NCBI RefSeq assembly: GCF_041435015.1
Contig: NZ_CP107989.1
Coordinates: 992,001 to 1,056,000 of the forward strand
Direction: 5' to 3'
Length of the DNA: 64,000 nt
DNA from: Streptomyces canus
GTDB taxonomy: Bacteria; Actinomycetota; Actinomycetes; Streptomycetales; Streptomycetaceae
Position numbers and translations under genes: made by a program. Shown here piece by piece: positions 28,963-37,120 of the stretch (positions are counted from its first letter, which is position 1; each line of letters opens with the position of its first letter). Under the pieces are notes generated by a model, which saw only the letters and a list, made by a program, of their open reading frames with translations, ran no database searches and had not been told where the DNA came from.

Positions 28963-30927
28963 TCACCCGCCGACTCGACGCGTCACGTTCAACAGATACT
29001 CCTTCCGGTTGAGGGGGTTGTGATCACTGCGTGGGCGACGCGGAACGGTTCCGTGGGAGACCGGCGCGTAGTGGTCGAATCCGCTGTCCAACTCCCCCTC
29101 GCCACGGGTGAGTCCGGGCAGGCGCTGCTCCAGTGCGTGCACCCGGGCGGCCGGCACCGCACCCTCCAGGACACAGCGGTCGGCGCGCGTCTCGGTGGTC
29201 TGCGGTACGGCCCGCAGCGCGGCCAGCACCGGCAGCAGCGCCCCGAGGGTGTCGGCCGGGGCCTCGATGCGGAACCGGTGCATCGGTTCGTACACCTGGG
29301 TGCCCGCCCGGCGCAGCGCCTCGACGAGGACCAGCGGGGTCAGGCCCCGGAAGTCGGCTCCGGTGCTGGACATGCTCTTGTCGAAGCCCTGGTGGGCGTG
29401 GCTCTGCCGGGGGCAGTAGCCGGAGTGGGTCATGGTGACCGTGCAGTCGGTGACCTGCCAGCCCTCCAGCCCCTGGTGCAGGGTTTCGCGCACGGTGTCC
29501 TCGACGGCCTTGAAGAAGGCGTACGGCATGGCGCCGAGCTCCACCTCCAGCCGGAAGGCCACGCCCGAGCCGACCGGGGCCGGGTCGACGCGCAGGCCGA
29601 CGGCGGCGAGGAAGGGGTTGGCGTCCTTCTTGATGAACTCGGCGGCCGTTCCCGACCCGGCCGGGCGCTCGATGCACAGGGGCGTGGTCTCGCGGAAGGT
29701 GACGTCGAGACCGAACTCCTCGGCGAGCGTGGCCTGGACGACCTCCTTCTGGACCTCGCCGTAGAGGGAGACGGAGGTCTCCTGGCGGACCTCGTCGTGG
29801 CGCAGGTCGATCAGCGGGTCCTGCTCGGCGAGCTGGGTGAGGGCGAGGTGGAGGGACCTGGCGTCCGTGTCCGGGCCCGGGACGACGACCGTCTCGAGGG
29901 AGGGCGGGGCGAAGAAGTGGCCGTGGGCCTTGCGGGGTTCGCCGAGGGCGTCGCCGATGCGGATGTCGGCCAGGCCCCAGAGCTTGGCGATCCGGTGCGC
30001 CGGGACCGCTTCCCGGCGGGTCTCGGTGCCGCCGTCGAAAACGCTGATCGCGGTGATACGGCCCTCGGTGCGCGCCTCGCCGAACGGCACCCGGTCGCGG
30101 ATGCCGAGCGTGCCGGAGAACAGGCGTGCGTACGCGACCTTCTCCCCCGCCGGGCCCCGGTCGACCTTGAACACGGTGCCGGAGACGGGCCCTTCGGGGT
30201 CGCCGTCGGCGGCGGGCAGCAACTCCTTGATGCCGGTGATCAGTTCGGGCACGCCCGCGCCGGTGACCGCCGATCCGAAGTAGACCGGGTGCACCAGGGC
30301 CTGCCGGGTCTGCGCGACCAGGGCCCGGTGCAGCAGGTCCGCACCGACCCGCCCCTCGACACAGGCCTCCAGCAGGTCGTCGTCATGGTCCGCGAGAACG
30401 TCGTAGGCGCCGATCCCAGGGATGAAGCGGGCCTCCCGCGCGCCGAGTCCGGCGACCGTCCCCATCGGCACGACGGCCGGGGTGAGGCGCTCGGCGATGG
30501 CCCGCAGGACACCGTCGTAGCGGGCGCCCCTCCGGTCGATCTTGTTGACGAAGACGAGGGTCGGGATGCGCAGGCGCTGGAGGGTCCGCATCAGGACGCG
30601 GGTCTGGGCCTGGACGCCCTCGACGGCCGAGACGACGAGCACGGCGCCGTCGAGCACTCCGAGGACGCGCTCCACCTCGGCGATGAAGTCGGGGTGGCCT
30701 GGGGTGTCGATGAGGTTGACGGTCACGTCGTCCACCGCGAAGGAGACGACGGCGGACTTGATGGTGATGCCGCGCCGACGCTCGAGGGCGAGGGTGTCGG
30801 TCTGCGTGCTGCCGGCGTCGACGCTGCCGATCTCGTCGATGACTCCGACCGAGTGCAGGAGCCGCTCGGTCAGGCTGGTCTTACCGGCGTCGACGTGGGC
30901 GAGGATCCCGAGGTTGAGCAGGTGCAC
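28963..30927 (-). CDS. TetM/OtrA-like ribosomal protection GTPase
   Basis: A 654-aa EF-G-like translation factor. GTPase motifs are G1 AHVDAGKTS (10-18), G2 RGITIKSA, G3 DTPGHPDF and G4 NKID; domains II-V follow, with CPRQSHAHQGF and STGADFRGLTPLV in the part that in TetM/OtrA reaches the decoding site. Known members eject tetracycline from the ribosome. In Streptomyces such genes may be intrinsic resistance or housekeeping paralogues; no tetracycline biosynthesis genes are nearby. Starts with GTG 30927, which has only a distant AAAGGA. A short upstream ORF with a good ribosome binding site overlaps the start. Confidence 0.88.
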   Translation of the reverse strand: MHLLNLGILAHVDAGKTSLTERLLHSVGVIDEIGSVDAGSTQTDTLALERRRGITIKSAVVSFAVDDVTVNLIDTPGHPDFIAEVERVLGVLDGAVLVVSAVEGVQAQTRVLMRTLQRLRIPTLVFVNKIDRRGARYDGVLRAIAERLTPAVVPMGTVAGLGAREARFIPGIGAYDVLADHDDDLLEACVEGRVGADLLHRALVAQTRQALVHPVYFGSAVTGAGVPELITGIKELLPAADGDPEGPVSGTVFKVDRGPAGEKVAYARLFSGTLGIRDRVPFGEARTEGRITAISVFDGGTETRREAVPAHRIAKLWGLADIRIGDALGEPRKAHGHFFAPPSLETVVVPGPDTDARSLHLALTQLAEQDPLIDLRHDEVRQETSVSLYGEVQKEVVQATLAEEFGLDVTFRETTPLCIERPAGSGTAAEFIKKDANPFLAAVGLRVDPAPVGSGVAFRLEVELGAMPYAFFKAVEDTVRETLHQGLEGWQVTDCTVTMTHSGYCPRQSHAHQGFDKSMSSTGADFRGLTPLVLVEALRRAGTQVYEPMHRFRIEAPADTLGALLPVLAALRAVPQTTETRADRCVLEGAVPAARVHALEQRLPGLTRGEGELDSGFDHYAPVSHGTVPRRPRSDHNPLNRKEYLLNVTRRVGG

Positions 30928-30991
30928 GAAGCGTCATGTCCTTTGGAGAGAGGGAGATTCCTTCCGGGGTGGACATGGACGCAGTGCGCAT
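30881..30991 (-). CDS. Candidate upstream leader ORF of the TetM-like gene (36 aa)
   Basis: ATG at 30991 is preceded by AGGAG at the ideal distance of five bases. The 36 codons (MRTASMSTPEG..., ending in an Arg run PRPRRRR) stop with TAA at 30881-30883, 46 bp inside the TetM-like gene and in a different frame. The GTG start of the main gene has no good ribosome binding site of its own. This is the layout of a translational leader. Arrest by tetracycline at the ribosome could alter access to the main start; that is inference. Confidence 0.45.
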   Translation of the reverse strand: MRTASMSTPEGISLSPKDMTLRAPAQPRDPRPRRRR

Positions 30992-31078
30992 GACGGCTCC
31001 TGGATCGTGCGACGGCAAAGACACGAGAAGTGCAGCAGGCGCGAGCCCCCGACGGCAACGGATTAACGCTCAACCAGT

Positions 31079-31548
31079 CGCGTCCCCGACCCTCGCCCCC
31101 TCGTGCTCCTCGTGGACGTCCGCGGCTCGATGGCGCCGTACGCCGACGCGCTGCTGCGCTTCGCCCACGAGGCGGCCCATGGCGGCCGCAGCACCCGCAC
31201 CGACGTGTTCACGATCGCCACGCGGCTGACCCGCGTCACCCGCGAGCTCTCGCACCGCGATCCGGACTGACGCGGGGGTACCCGGGTCGGTGAGCTGCTG
31301 CGGGAGTCCTGAACCGCTGGGGCAGCGGGGCGCGGCACGCGGGGCGGTCTGGTGGTGCTGTCGGGCGGCCGGGAGCGTGGCGATCCGATGATGCTCGCGG
31401 CGCAGATGCGACGCTTGCACCGGCTGGCGCACCGGGTGATCCGGACCGTCCGCGCAAGGCTCGTCCCGGTTACGCGCCCCTGGCCGCCGGGATGGCGGCC
31501 GCGCCGGAGCGTCTGACGGCAGTGGTGAAAGGAGCCGACGATGCGTGA
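31079..31548 (+). pseudogene. CoxE-like VWA domain protein, broken
   Basis: In one frame from about 31079 the DNA reads VLLVDVRGSMAPYADALL and then LTRVTRELSHRDPD, a clear VWA MIDAS-type DxxGS motif and CoxE-like sequence (usually DVSGS). A TGA at 31268 follows, then RGGTRVGELLRES and another stop. Further similarity is spread over other frames (RRLHRLAHRV region) and ends with GYAPLAAGMAAAPERL, whose stop overlaps the ATG of xdhC. Several indels and a missing piece show decay. CoxE-like proteins help mature molybdenum hydroxylases. Confidence 0.8.
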
Positions 31549-32641
31549 CATCCTCCCGGTGCTGAACGGCTGGTACACGGCAGGGGTGCCGTTCGGACTG
31601 GCCACGGTGGTCTCGATGAGCCGCAGCGCGCCGCGCGATCCGGGCGCGGCCATGGCCGTGGGTCCGGACGACGAGGTCGTCGGCAGTGTGTCCGGCGGCT
31701 GTGTCGAGGGGGCCGTGTTCGAGCTGGCCCAGGAGGTCGTGGCGAGCGGCGAGGCCCGCCTGGAGACCTTCGGGTACAGCGACGAGGACGCGTTCGCGGT
31801 GGGCCTCACCTGCGGTGGGGAGCTCACGCTGCTCGTACGTCCCGTGACGGCCGCCGTCGATCCCGCGTTCGGCGAGATCGCGGAGTCGGTCGCGGCGGCC
31901 CGCCCGGTGACCGTGGCGACGGTGACCGACGGACCCGCACCCCGCGGAGCCACGCTCGCCGTGTGGCCCGACCGGGTCGCGGGCACCCTCGGCACCACCG
32001 GCCTGGATGTGGCGGTCACCGCCGACGCGCGCGGCGAACTCGCCCTGGGCGCGACGGGGTCGAGGCACTACGGTCCGCACGGAGAGCGGCGCGAGGACGC
32101 GGTCACCGTCTTCCTGCACTCCTTCGCCCCGCCGCCCCGCATGCTGGTCTTCGGCGCGATCGACTACGCGGCCGCGGTCGCCCGGATCGGCGCCTTCCTC
32201 GGCTACCGGGTCACGGTCTGCGATGCCCGCCGGGTCTTCGCCACGCCGAAGCGCTTCCCGGAGGGCGTGGAGGTCGTCGTGGACTGGCCGCACCGCTACC
32301 TCGGCGGCACCGAGACCGACGAACGCACCGTGATCTGCGTCCTGACCCACGACCCGAAGTTCGACGTGCCCCTGCTGGAGGAGGCGCTGCGCCGGCCCGC
32401 GGCGTACATCGGGGCGATGGGCAGTCGGCGTACCCACGACGACCGGATGAAGCGGCTCGCCGAATCGGGGCTGGCCGAGGCCGAGTTGTCCCGGCTGCGC
32501 TCGCCGGTCGGCCTCGACCTCGGTGCCCGTACACCGGAGGAGGTCGCCGTGTCCGTGGCCGCCGAGATCGTCGCGCTGCGCTGGGGCGGCAGCGGCGCCC
32601 CGCTGACGGCGACGGCGGGGGCGATCCATCCGTCTTCGTGA
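31541..32641 (+). CDS. XdhC/CoxI family maturation protein
   Basis: A 366-aa protein. The N-terminal XdhC_CoxI domain contains SVSGGCVEGAVFELA and TCGGELTLLV; the C-terminal Rossmann-like XdhC_C domain contains YRVTVCDARRVFATPKRF and the YIGAMGSRRTHDDRMKRL ending. Family members bring sulfurated molybdenum cofactor to xanthine or CO dehydrogenase-like enzymes. GAAAGGAG lies six bases before the ATG. It is intact although the genes on both sides (CoxE-like and CoxG-like) are destroyed and no hydroxylase gene is in the window, so it may serve an enzyme elsewhere or be on the way to loss. Confidence 0.92.
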   Translation: MRDILPVLNGWYTAGVPFGLATVVSMSRSAPRDPGAAMAVGPDDEVVGSVSGGCVEGAVFELAQEVVASGEARLETFGYSDEDAFAVGLTCGGELTLLVRPVTAAVDPAFGEIAESVAAARPVTVATVTDGPAPRGATLAVWPDRVAGTLGTTGLDVAVTADARGELALGATGSRHYGPHGERREDAVTVFLHSFAPPPRMLVFGAIDYAAAVARIGAFLGYRVTVCDARRVFATPKRFPEGVEVVVDWPHRYLGGTETDERTVICVLTHDPKFDVPLLEEALRRPAAYIGAMGSRRTHDDRMKRLAESGLAEAELSRLRSPVGLDLGARTPEEVAVSVAAEIVALRWGGSGAPLTATAGAIHPSS

Positions 32642-32660
32642 AGCCTGCCTGGAGGAGGAC

Positions 32661-32806
32661 ATGGAACTGCACCACGAGTTCACCGTGCCGGTGTCGAAGA
32701 CTACGACGGCAAGACCGTGACCGGCTCCGTGAAGGTCAAGGTCGAGCCGATCACTGTGACGTACCGGGGGACCGCCGACGGGTGTGAGTCGCGCTCGAAG
32801 GGGTAG
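32661..32806 (+). pseudogene. CoxG-like SRPBCC protein, broken
   Basis: ATG 32661 with GGAGGAGG upstream begins MELHHEFTVPVSK, the usual CoxG N-terminus. After 13 codons the similarity jumps frame to DYDGKTVTGSVKVKVEPITV, then TYRGTA, which belongs about 40 residues further on in CoxG, and then ends at TAG 32806. The start, an internal segment and the whole C-terminal half show deletion. It completes the coxE-xdhC-coxG set typical of molybdenum hydroxylase accessory operons. Confidence 0.82.
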
Positions 32807-32890
32807 GCGACGAGCAACGGGAGAGGGCGTCCGAATCCCTCGCCCCACCTCCGATCGGGAAGGAGGTCCGTGAGAACGCACACTCGTTGC

Positions 32891-32927
32891 GTCCGGGCCG
32901 CTCCCCTGCATTCGGAGCGGCCCGGAC
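32891..32927. terminator. Bidirectional terminator hairpin
   Basis: A perfect 14-bp stem (GTCCGGGCCGCTCC and complement) with a 9-nt loop lies between the CoxG remnant and the convergent MFS remnant. Confidence 0.85.
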
Positions 32928-33903
32928 CTCATGAGCGCCGGTGTGTCGGTGTCAGGGCTCCGGGCAGCAGAGTCAGCGCCGGCACCGCGGCGGCCGCGTA
33001 GAGGCAGGCCGAGCCCAGCGCGACGGCATGGCAGCCCCGCAGGAAAACGCGCCTGGTCGCCGGGCTGCCCCGCGACGGAGCCCGCCACCGCGATGCCGAT
33101 CGCGGCGACCGTGGGGGGGCAGCAGTCCGCAGCCGGTCCCCCACAGCAGGAACGCCGGCAGCAGATCGACGTATCCCGAGTGGGCCTCGGAGCGGGTCAG
33201 CAGTGCGAGCCCGGACGCGGCCACCAGCAGCCCCGCCGCCGCGGGCAGCCGGGGGCCGAACCGGCTGGTGATGCGCCCTCCGACGGGCGCCATGACCGCG
33301 AGCGGGGCGAACAGGGGGACGACGGTCAGGCCCGCGAGCAGGGCCGGGCGGTGCTGCACCGACTGGAGGAACAGCATCAGCACGAACAGCGTGACGAGGG
33401 TGCACAGGTTCATGATCCCCGCGGTGGTGTTGGCCGCGGTGAAGGCGGGACGCCGCAGGAGCGTGGGCGGCAGCATCGCGTCGTCGCCGCGCCGCAGTTC
33501 CGCCGTGGCCAGTACCGCCTGAGCCGCCACGCCGACGGCCGCCGCCGTGAGGACCTGGGGTGAGCCGGCGCCGGAGCGGCCGCCCTCGATGAACGCGTAG
33601 GTCGTGGCGAGCAGCAGCACCCCGCCGGACAGCATCCCGGGCAGGTCGAGGGGCCGAGGGGCCTGGCCCGGCCCTCCCTGCTCTCGCGGACGACCGCCGT
33701 GGACCACAGCAGGGCGAGCAGCACGACCGGCACGTTGATCAGGAAGACGGCCCGTCGGCCGAGTCCGTCGACGAGGGCACCGCCCACGAGGGGTCCGGCG
33801 GGCAGGGCGAGACCGCGGAAGCCCGCCCACACGCCGATCGCCCGGGCCCGGGCCGCGTCGTCGGGGAAGGCCCGGCCGATGAGGGCGAGCCTGCCCGGCA
33901 ACA

Positions 33904-33961
33904 GCGGGGGGTGCTCGTGGCCGCCCTGGACCACCCGGGCGGCCACGAGCACCCCCCGCTC
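33904..33961. repeat. Perfect 24-bp inverted repeat inside the MFS remnant
   Basis: Arms 33904-33927 and 33938-33961 are exact complements with a 10-nt loop. On the minus strand the first arm to be read (33961-33938) encodes GVLVAARVV, as expected in a DHA2 protein. The other arm, read next, encodes GGHEHPPLL where the family has a GVGAALLLP-like segment. One arm thus seems to have been copied from the other. Confidence 0.85.
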
Positions 33962-34100
33962 TGGGCGAGACCGCAGGCCAGGGAGCCGGCGCCGAAGACG
34001 CCGAGGCCGGTCAGCACGACCCGCTTGTGGCCGTACCGGTCCCCGGCCGCGCCGCTGGTAGCACGAGGGAGGCGAGCGCCGGCGCGTATCCGTCGACGAC

Positions 34101-34122
34101 CTCCCCCAGCGGGGGTACCCCC
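34101..34122. repeat. Short GC palindromic element inserted in MFS remnant
   Basis: A 22-bp sequence with GGGGGTACCCCC and an adjacent CTCCCCCAGC interrupts the reading frame between ...DVGGL and VVDGYAPALASLVL. Sequences of this GGGGGTACCCCC type recur in Streptomyces genomes as small intergenic palindromes. Here it lies in former coding DNA and breaks the frame. Confidence 0.6.
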
Positions 34123-34350
34123 AAGCCCGCCGACGTCGGTGCCGAGATCCGAGCCGATGGCCGGCAGGGCGACGTCGACGACGGTGACGTCGAGCAGCAC
34201 CAGGAAGTATCCGGCGCACATCACGGCGAGGACGGTGCGCGGCGACCCGGAGTTCCCGGGGGACACCCCGCGTCGGAGCAGCGTTACCGGTGCAGCAGCC
34301 CTGTTTCCGTCGTATCAGGCGGCACTGACAGTCCCGGGTGCCCGTGAGCC

Positions 34351-34863
34351 CTACGGCGACACGATCCGCGGAGGCAGGCGGTGCAGGGTCACGTCCGTGA
34401 GGCGGCCGTCGGCCGCGGTCGCCGTCATGTAGGTGCAGTGGGGCTGGCGGCGGCGGTCGGTCGGCGAGCCGGGGTTGAGCAGCCGCAGTCCGCCGGGGGC
34501 GGTGGTGTCCCAGGGGATGTGGCTGTGGCCGAAGACCAGGACGTCGGCGTCGGGGTAGCGGGCGGCGCAGCGGGCCTCGCGGCCCTGGGCGGCGCCGGTC
34601 TCGTGGACGACGGCGAAGCGCAGGCCGCCGAGTTCGGCGTACGCCACCTCGGGCAGCCGCGCGCGCAGTTCGGGTCCGTCGTTGTTGCCGTAGACCCCGA
34701 CGAGCCGTGCGCTGCGGCTCTCCAGCAGGTCGAGGGTGGCGGTGTCCACCCAGTCGCCGGCGTGGAGGACGACGTCGGCGTGCGGGAGTTCGGCGAGCAG
34801 CGGGGTCGGGAGCTGCTTGGCGCGCTTGGGCAGGTGGGTGTCGGACATCAGCAGCAGACGCAC
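34351..34863 (-). CDS. YfcE/MJ0936-type metallophosphoesterase
   Basis: A 170-aa cytosolic phosphoesterase. Metal motifs are MSDTHLPKRA (7-16), HAGDWVD, YGNND and GHSHIPW, followed by NPGSPTDRR, all in the order of the calcineurin-like fold. Family enzymes hydrolyse phosphodiesters such as cyclic nucleotides or small substrates. The MFS remnant lies downstream on the same strand. Normal length for the family. Confidence 0.9.
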   Translation of the reverse strand: MRLLLMSDTHLPKRAKQLPTPLLAELPHADVVLHAGDWVDTATLDLLESRSARLVGVYGNNDGPELRARLPEVAYAELGGLRFAVVHETGAAQGREARCAARYPDADVLVFGHSHIPWDTTAPGGLRLLNPGSPTDRRRQPHCTYMTATAADGRLTDVTLHRLPPRIVSP

Positions 34864-34872
34864 GGGATCACC

Positions 34873-35030
34873 CTAGAGCGGCTTGCGGCCCACCCCGCAC
34901 CACATGGGCAGCGCGCCGGGGCCGGAGTCGGCCTCGGGACGCCACTCGGGCAGCTGGACGAATGGACGCGGCGACCTCCTCGGCCCCGATGTCGGCATCC
35001 CGGACCACTCGCCAAGACGGCCTGCTGACG
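34873..35030 (-). pseudogene. Remnant of a conserved gene tail
   Basis: Just upstream of the phosphoesterase, the minus strand reads VRDADIGAEEVAASIRP and then, after a one-frame shift, VQLPEWRPEADSGPGALPMW followed by CGVGRKPL and TAG at 34873. The ending has the look of a conserved C-terminus and good codon use, but no intact upstream part remains. I do not recognise the family with certainty. Confidence 0.45.
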
Positions 35031-35117
35031 CGGGACTTACCCGTCGGCGTTAACATCGGGCCACAAAGCGTCGATCCGTGACGCAAGCCACAAGCCACCC
35101 AAGGAGTCCGGACACCG

Positions 35118-37067
35118 ATGCCGGTCAAGGTCAGCGTCGTCATCCCCGTCTACAACCCGGGGAACTACATCGAGGACTGCATCGCCTCGCTGCTCAGGCA
35201 GTCACTGCCCCCCGACGAGTACGAAGCGATCTTCGTGGACGACGGTTCGACCGACGACACGCCCGCCCGGCTGGACGCGGTGGCCGCCGAGGTCGCGAAC
35301 ATCAAGGTGATCCACCAGGAGGCATCGGGCTGGTCGGGCAAGCCCCGCAACGTCGGGATCGCCGCCGCCCAGGGCGAGTTCGTCATGTTCGTCGACAACG
35401 ACGACTACCTCGGCGACGAGGCCCTCGAGCGGATGTACGACTACGCGGTCGCCAACGGCGCCGACGTGGTCGTGGGCAAGATGGCCGGCAAGGGGCGGGG
35501 GGTGCCGGTGGAGCTGTTCCGCCGCAACCACCCCCGTGCCACCGTCGACAACGCCCCGCTGATCGACAGCCTGACACCGCACAAGATGTTCCGGCGGGCG
35601 TTCCTCGACCGGATCGGCCTGCGCTTCCCCGAGGGCAGGCGCCGGCTGGAGGACCACGTCTTCGTCACGGAGGCGTATCTGCGCGCGGACAACGTCTCCG
35701 TGCTCAGCGACTACGTCTGCTACTACCACCTCAAGCGCGACGACGCCTCCAACGCGGGCTTCCAGCGCTTCGACCCCGTGGGCTACTTCCAGAACCTGCG
35801 TGAGGCGCTCGACGTCGTCGAGAAGTACACCGAGCCGGGGCCGACCCGCGACCGGTTGTTCCGTCGCTGGTTGCGCAACGAGATGGTCGAGCGGATGCGC
35901 GGCAGGCGGCTGCTCGCCGCGCCCGAGGACTACCGCAAGGAGCTCTTCACCGAGATCCGCGGGGTGGTCGTCGAGCGCTTCGGCCCCGGTGTCGCGGCCG
36001 GCCTCCAGCCCACCCAGCAGGTCGTCGCCGCACTGATCGCCGACGGCCGGCTCGACGACCTCGTGGCGTTCGCCGAGTGGGAGGCCGCCGTCGCTTCCCA
36101 GGTCGAGCCGGACGGCGTCGAGTGGGAGAAGGGTGTGCTGCGGGTCGGCCTGTCCGCCGAGCTCGCGTCCCGCGGTACGCCGATGACGTTCCCCGCCGAG
36201 GGCAGCGCCGCCCCGCTCACCGAGCCACCGGCCTCCGTCGAGCAAGCCGTGGACTGGGTCGGCGCCCACAGCATGGCCGGCTTCAAGCGCGCCACGGTCG
36301 ATCTGCTGCTGCGCGAACGCGCCAGCTCCGCCCAGTACTTCCAGCCGGTGGAGTTCACCCGGGAGACCGTTCCTGCCGAGGACGGCAGGGTGCGGCTGGT
36401 GCTGCGGGGCACCGTGGCCGTGGACCCGGCCACCGCGGCCGACGGCGGCCCGCTCGGCGCCGGGCTGTGGGACGTGTTCGTCCGCGTCAAGCTCGGCGGC
36501 TGGACCAAGCAGTCCCGGCTGGGCCCGGTCTCCCTCAAGGGGCGTACGGCCGCGGACGCCGGTGTGGCGGGCTGCCGGGTCGTGCTGCCGTACTGGACGG
36601 CGAAGCAGGGCACGCTCGCGCTCGACGTCGACACGGCGGGCGAGCGTCTGGAGCTCGGGCGGGTCACCCCCGGGGAGGTCACGATCTCCGGCGGGCGCGT
36701 CGAGGTGCCGGTGCCGTTCCACGTGCCCGGTGACACACCGGTGCTGCTGAAGCTCACCCGTGGCTCCGGCGCCGCGTCCGCGGAGGTGCCCGGCACCCTG
36801 CGTCCCCAGGGCTCCGCGGCCCTCCTGGAGGCGGAGCTGCCGGTCGCCGATCTGACCGGAGGGCCCTGGCGGGTCGCGCTGAGCCCGGCACCCGACGCGT
36901 CGGAGCCCCGCTTCCATCCGCTGGCGTTCGCGCTGCGGGTGAAGGCGGGCAGGGTCCAGGTCGTGACCGTGCGCCCGCCCCGGCCCGCTGCCGGAAAGCG
37001 ACTGGTCCGCAGGGCGCGACGGGTGGCCGGGAGGCTGGTCGCCGGGCTCCGGGCACGCGGCAGGTAG
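35118..37067 (+). CDS. Family 2 glycosyltransferase with C-terminal beta-rich domain
   Basis: A 649-aa protein. GT2 domain, residues 1-about 230: VSVVIPVYNPGNYIEDCIAS, FVDDGSTDDTP, the DxD-type FVDNDDYL and EDHVFVTEAYL. A helical region (to about 330) follows, then about 300 residues of beta-rich sequence without membrane segments. The layout resembles wall-teichoic-acid or polysaccharide glycosyltransferases such as TarP/TarS-like enzymes. It would act on the cytoplasmic side on surface polymer precursors. ATG 35118 is preceded by AAGGAG. A methyltransferase and a sugar nucleotidyltransferase gene follow on the other strand. Confidence 0.88.
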   Translation: MPVKVSVVIPVYNPGNYIEDCIASLLRQSLPPDEYEAIFVDDGSTDDTPARLDAVAAEVANIKVIHQEASGWSGKPRNVGIAAAQGEFVMFVDNDDYLGDEALERMYDYAVANGADVVVGKMAGKGRGVPVELFRRNHPRATVDNAPLIDSLTPHKMFRRAFLDRIGLRFPEGRRRLEDHVFVTEAYLRADNVSVLSDYVCYYHLKRDDASNAGFQRFDPVGYFQNLREALDVVEKYTEPGPTRDRLFRRWLRNEMVERMRGRRLLAAPEDYRKELFTEIRGVVVERFGPGVAAGLQPTQQVVAALIADGRLDDLVAFAEWEAAVASQVEPDGVEWEKGVLRVGLSAELASRGTPMTFPAEGSAAPLTEPPASVEQAVDWVGAHSMAGFKRATVDLLLRERASSAQYFQPVEFTRETVPAEDGRVRLVLRGTVAVDPATAADGGPLGAGLWDVFVRVKLGGWTKQSRLGPVSLKGRTAADAGVAGCRVVLPYWTAKQGTLALDVDTAGERLELGRVTPGEVTISGGRVEVPVPFHVPGDTPVLLKLTRGSGAASAEVPGTLRPQGSAALLEAELPVADLTGGPWRVALSPAPDASEPRFHPLAFALRVKAGRVQVVTVRPPRPAAGKRLVRRARRVAGRLVAGLRARGR

Positions 37068-37075
37068 AAACAGAT

Positions 37076-37105
37076 CCGGGGAGGACGCCGACGCGTCCTC
37101 CCCGG
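37076..37105. terminator. Bidirectional terminator hairpin
   Basis: A perfect 13-bp stem (CCGGGGAGGACGC and complement) with a 4-nt loop lies between the convergent glycosyltransferase and methyltransferase genes. Confidence 0.85.
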
Positions 37106-37120
37106 TTCACCGCCGATCGC

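Larger units (their letters stand above)
32929..34266 (-). pseudogene. DHA2 family MFS drug transporter, multiply frameshifted
   Basis: Pieces of one 14-helix MFS exporter are spread over three frames. The N-terminus is VLAVMCAGYFLVLLDVTVVDVALPAIGSDLG (two parts of at most 20: VLAVMCAGYFLVLLDV and TVVDVALPAIGSDLG). Then come DRYGHKRVVLTGLGVFGAGS, LALIGRAFPDDAARARAIGV, VFLINVPVVLLALL, LLATTYAFIEGG and a C-terminus ALTLLPGALTPTHRRS. Frames change near 34120, 34050, 33930, 33690 and 33110, and about 40 residues before the last helices are missing. One break coincides with an inserted GC palindrome, another with a perfect inverted repeat. The gene cannot make a working transporter. Confidence 0.85.

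Noticed and set aside
30870..31073. 67-codon minus-strand frame before the TetM-like gene
   Set aside because: Cys/Ser/His-rich composition, no ribosome binding site, and a better supported leader ORF lies in another frame.
33911..33957. Inverted repeat as the end of a mobile element
   Set aside because: The arms are adjacent with a 10-nt loop and no target duplication or transposase, and one arm is ordinary coding sequence.
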